Assembly (NCBI GenBank): GCA_027623615.1
Contig: JAQBVH010000206.1
Location: forward strand, 1 to 6,276
Reading direction: 5' to 3'
Length of the DNA: 6,276 nucleotides
From: Planctomycetota bacterium
GTDB lineage: Bacteria; Planctomycetota; UBA1135; GCA-002686595
In this document: in pieces, positions 4,581-6,276 of the stretch
How positions within the stretch are numbered: position 1 is the stretch's first letter
Layout of the letters: every line of letters starts with the position of its first letter
Program-made: the position numbers and the translations under genes
Notes under the pieces: model-generated
The model's database searches: none
What the model was told of the DNA's origin: nothing
Seen by the model: the letters and a program-made list of their open reading frames with translations, nothing else

Positions 4581-6176
4581 TCAGCGCTTCTTGCGGTTCT
4601 TGCGCTTCTGCTTGCGCTTGTCCTTCTCCTTCTTGCGCCGTGAGGACAGGTCTCCGCTGCCCTGGCGGGTCGAGGAGGAGCCCATCGGGCGCGGGGCGCT
4701 CGGGTCCATCATGTTGCCCATGCCCATGGCTTCGAGATCCTCCTTGGAGGGCCCGCCGCGGCCCCCGAACAGGCCGCCGAGCCCCCCGAGCAGGCCGCCG
4801 CCGCCCGCCTTGGGGTCCAGCATCTCCCCGGTCGGGGACATGCCGGCCAGGGCCTCGCGCTTGGCGCCTTTGCCCATGCGCGCTCCCAGGCCCAGCTTGT
4901 TCAGGTTCTTCATCATCCCGCGCATGTCCTTGAAGCGCTTGAGCAGCTCATTGACCGCGTTCAGCTCCTGACCGGCGCCGCGGGCAACCCGCCGCCGGCG
5001 GGACATGTCGAGGATGTGGGGCTGGATGCGCTCCCGGGGCGTCATCGAGGTGAACAGAGCCTCGAGCCGGTTCATCTGCGTCTCGTCGACGTCGAGGTCT
5101 CCGAGCTGCCCCATGCCCGGCATCATGCCGAGCACCTTCTTCATCGGGCCCAGCTTGCGCACCATCGAGATGGTCGAGCGCATGTCCTCGAGGGTGAAGT
5201 CCCCCATGACCATCTTCTCGAAGCTGGCCTGGGCTTCCTCCTCGTCGATCTTCTGGGTGGCGGTCTCGACCAGGCCGACCACGTCGCCCATGCCGAGGAT
5301 CCGGCCGGCGACGCGTTCGGGGTGGAAGACGTCGAGGTCGTCGATCTTCTCGCCGGTGCCGACGTAGAGGATCGGACAGCCGGTGACCGCCTTGAGGCTG
5401 ACCGCGGCGCCCGCCCGCGTGTCCCCGTCCATCTTGGTCAGGATCACGCCGGTCAGGGACAGGCGCGCGTGGAACGCCTTGGCGGATTGGACCGCGTCCT
5501 GGCCGGTCATGCCGTCGACGACCAGCACCTGGTTGTCGGGCTTGGTCGCCTTGGCGATCTCCGCCACCTCGCCCATCAATTCGTCGTCGACGTGCAGGCG
5601 ACCGGCGGTGTCGAGGATGACGAGGTCGTACCCGTTCGCCGCCGCGTGGGCGACGCCGCGGATGCAGACCTGGGGCGGGGTCAGCCCCGCCTCGTGGAAG
5701 ACCGGCACCCCGATCTGCTTGCCGAGGATCTCGAGCTGCTGCACCGCCGCGGGGCGCTTGACGTCCGCGGCCACGAGCAGGGGCCGGCGCCCGTTCTGCT
5801 CCATGAGCTGCTTGGCCAGCTTGGCGCAGGTGGTCGTCTTGCCCGCGCCCTGCAGGCCCGCCATCAAGACGACGGTGGGCGGCTTCTTGGCGAAGGTGAG
5901 GGTCGCCCCCTCGGGCCCCATCATGTCGACCAGCTCGGCGTGCACGGCGTGCACGAACTGATCGGAGGCGTCGACCCCCCTTAGCCGGCCCTCTCCGAGG
6001 GCTCGCTCCTTCACCCGGTCCGCGAAGTCGCGGGCCAGCTGGAAGTGGACATCGGCCTCGAGGAGGGCCTGGCGAACCGCCGAGAGACCCTCGGCGATGT
6101 TGTCTTCCGTCAGCTCGCGCTTGCCCTTGAACAGGCCGAGCGAGCTGGACAGGCGGCTGGTGAGGGACTCAAACAT
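4581..6176 (-). CDS. ffh: Signal recognition particle protein Ffh (SRP54 GTPase) with a long C-terminal tail
   Basis: Ffh binds 4.5S/SRP RNA, captures signal sequences of nascent membrane and secreted proteins, and delivers ribosomes to the receptor FtsY at the inner membrane. The 531 residues divide into an N domain (about 1-95, with LSAVRQALLEADV), a G domain (about 98-300: GLQGAGKTT at 107-115, DVKRPAA at 138-144, DTAGRL at 189-194, TKMDGD at 247-252, the YVGTGEKIDDL closing motif at 271-281) and a Met-rich M domain (about 318-425, with LGMMPGMGQ at 349-357 and the RNA-binding SRRRRVARG at 392-400). E. coli Ffh has about 450 residues; the excess is a Gly/Met-rich linker (about 430-500) and a Lys/Arg tail (513-531). 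The ATG at 6176 is chosen since MFESLTSRLS is the canonical start; a frame from 6254 adds 26 unrelated residues. There is no Shine-Dalgarno, and a promoter-like element lies right upstream. rpsP follows. Confidence 0.97.
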   Translation of the reverse strand: MFESLTSRLSSSLGLFKGKRELTEDNIAEGLSAVRQALLEADVHFQLARDFADRVKERALGEGRLRGVDASDQFVHAVHAELVDMMGPEGATLTFAKKPPTVVLMAGLQGAGKTTTCAKLAKQLMEQNGRRPLLVAADVKRPAAVQQLEILGKQIGVPVFHEAGLTPPQVCIRGVAHAAANGYDLVILDTAGRLHVDDELMGEVAEIAKATKPDNQVLVVDGMTGQDAVQSAKAFHARLSLTGVILTKMDGDTRAGAAVSLKAVTGCPILYVGTGEKIDDLDVFHPERVAGRILGMGDVVGLVETATQKIDEEEAQASFEKMVMGDFTLEDMRSTISMVRKLGPMKKVLGMMPGMGQLGDLDVDETQMNRLEALFTSMTPRERIQPHILDMSRRRRVARGAGQELNAVNELLKRFKDMRGMMKNLNKLGLGARMGKGAKREALAGMSPTGEMLDPKAGGGGLLGGLGGLFGGRGGPSKEDLEAMGMGNMMDPSAPRPMGSSSTRQGSGDLSSRRKKEKDKRKQKRKNRKKR

Positions 6177-6188
6177 GGCGCGGCGGTG

Positions 6189-6197
6189 GTTATAGCA
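6189..6197 (-). promoter_or_regulatory. Extended -10 promoter element directly upstream of ffh
   Basis: TGCTATAAC on the minus strand fits the extended -10 pattern TGnTATAAT with one mismatch, and is the most AT-rich hexamer in the region. No good -35 hexamer is seen 16-18 bases upstream, as is usual for extended -10 promoters. Initiation 7 bases downstream would be near 6182, leaving only about 6 bases of leader before the ATG at 6176. The absence of a Shine-Dalgarno there agrees with near-leaderless translation. The 80 bases further upstream to the window edge show no gene that I can support. Confidence 0.5.
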
Positions 6198-6276
6198 CGT
6201 CGAGGCGCCCGCTTCCGATCGCCCCCCAACGTCCGGCATTCGGAATCCTTGCACGCCTTTGCGCGCCGAGCCGCTC

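Noticed and set aside
5016..5984. Plus-strand frame of 322 codons
   Set aside because: Antisense to the ffh G and M domains; composition is His/Asp/Leu/Arg-rich with no recognisable domain.
6177..6254. Longer Ffh start at 6254
   Set aside because: The added 26 residues are not Ffh-like and would cover the promoter-like TGCTATAAC; MFESLTSRL is the canonical start.

Overview
The window is GC-rich and carries a one-directional run of housekeeping genes, all on the minus strand. In transcription order (right to left) these are ffh (SRP GTPase), rpsP (ribosomal protein S16), a composite protein with an endonuclease III-like fold and a histone H1-like tail, maf (nucleotide pyrophosphatase), rpmE (ribosomal protein L31, zinc type), prfA (peptide chain release factor 1), and the first 27 codons of an unidentified acidic protein that runs off the left edge. 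I see no tRNA, rRNA, CRISPR array, insertion sequence or integrase.

Organism: most likely a high-GC member of the PVC group, probably Planctomycetota. This is inference from three things: the style of the S16 and RF1 sequences, the abundance of Lys/Ala/Arg-rich tails, and the presence of both an rpmE-prfA module and an ffh-rpsP module, which from memory lie side by side in Chlamydia as rpmE-prfA-hemK-ffh-rpsP-trmD-rplS. Here the two modules are swapped and separated, and neither rimM, trmD nor rplS follows rpsP. Taxonomy is not proven by the window.

Layout. Positions 6276-6177 hold the ffh upstream region with an extended -10 element so close to the start codon that ffh may be nearly leaderless. 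Positions 6176-4016 hold ffh and rpsP, followed by a strong 11-bp hairpin that probably terminates or attenuates that unit. Positions 3868-2000 hold the endonuclease III-like/H1-tail gene and maf, 3 bases apart and probably one translationally coupled pair; both use GTG starts. Positions 1999-1770 are a 230-base gap with two strong hairpins and a candidate promoter for rpmE. Positions 1769-308 hold rpmE and prfA, with a textbook Shine-Dalgarno before prfA. Positions 307-83 are a 225-base gap with small hairpins, followed by the partial acidic gene.

How the genes fit together: most of the window serves protein synthesis and export (S16, L31, RF1, Ffh). The central pair looks like genome or nucleotide maintenance: Maf cleans up nucleotide triphosphates, and its partner has the fold of a base-excision glycosylase but appears to have lost the catalytic Lys and Asp and the iron-sulfur cysteines, while gaining a long charged helix and a 120-residue Lys/Ala tail. 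That partner is the most interesting item: probably a chromatin-like DNA-binding protein built on a dead glycosylase domain.
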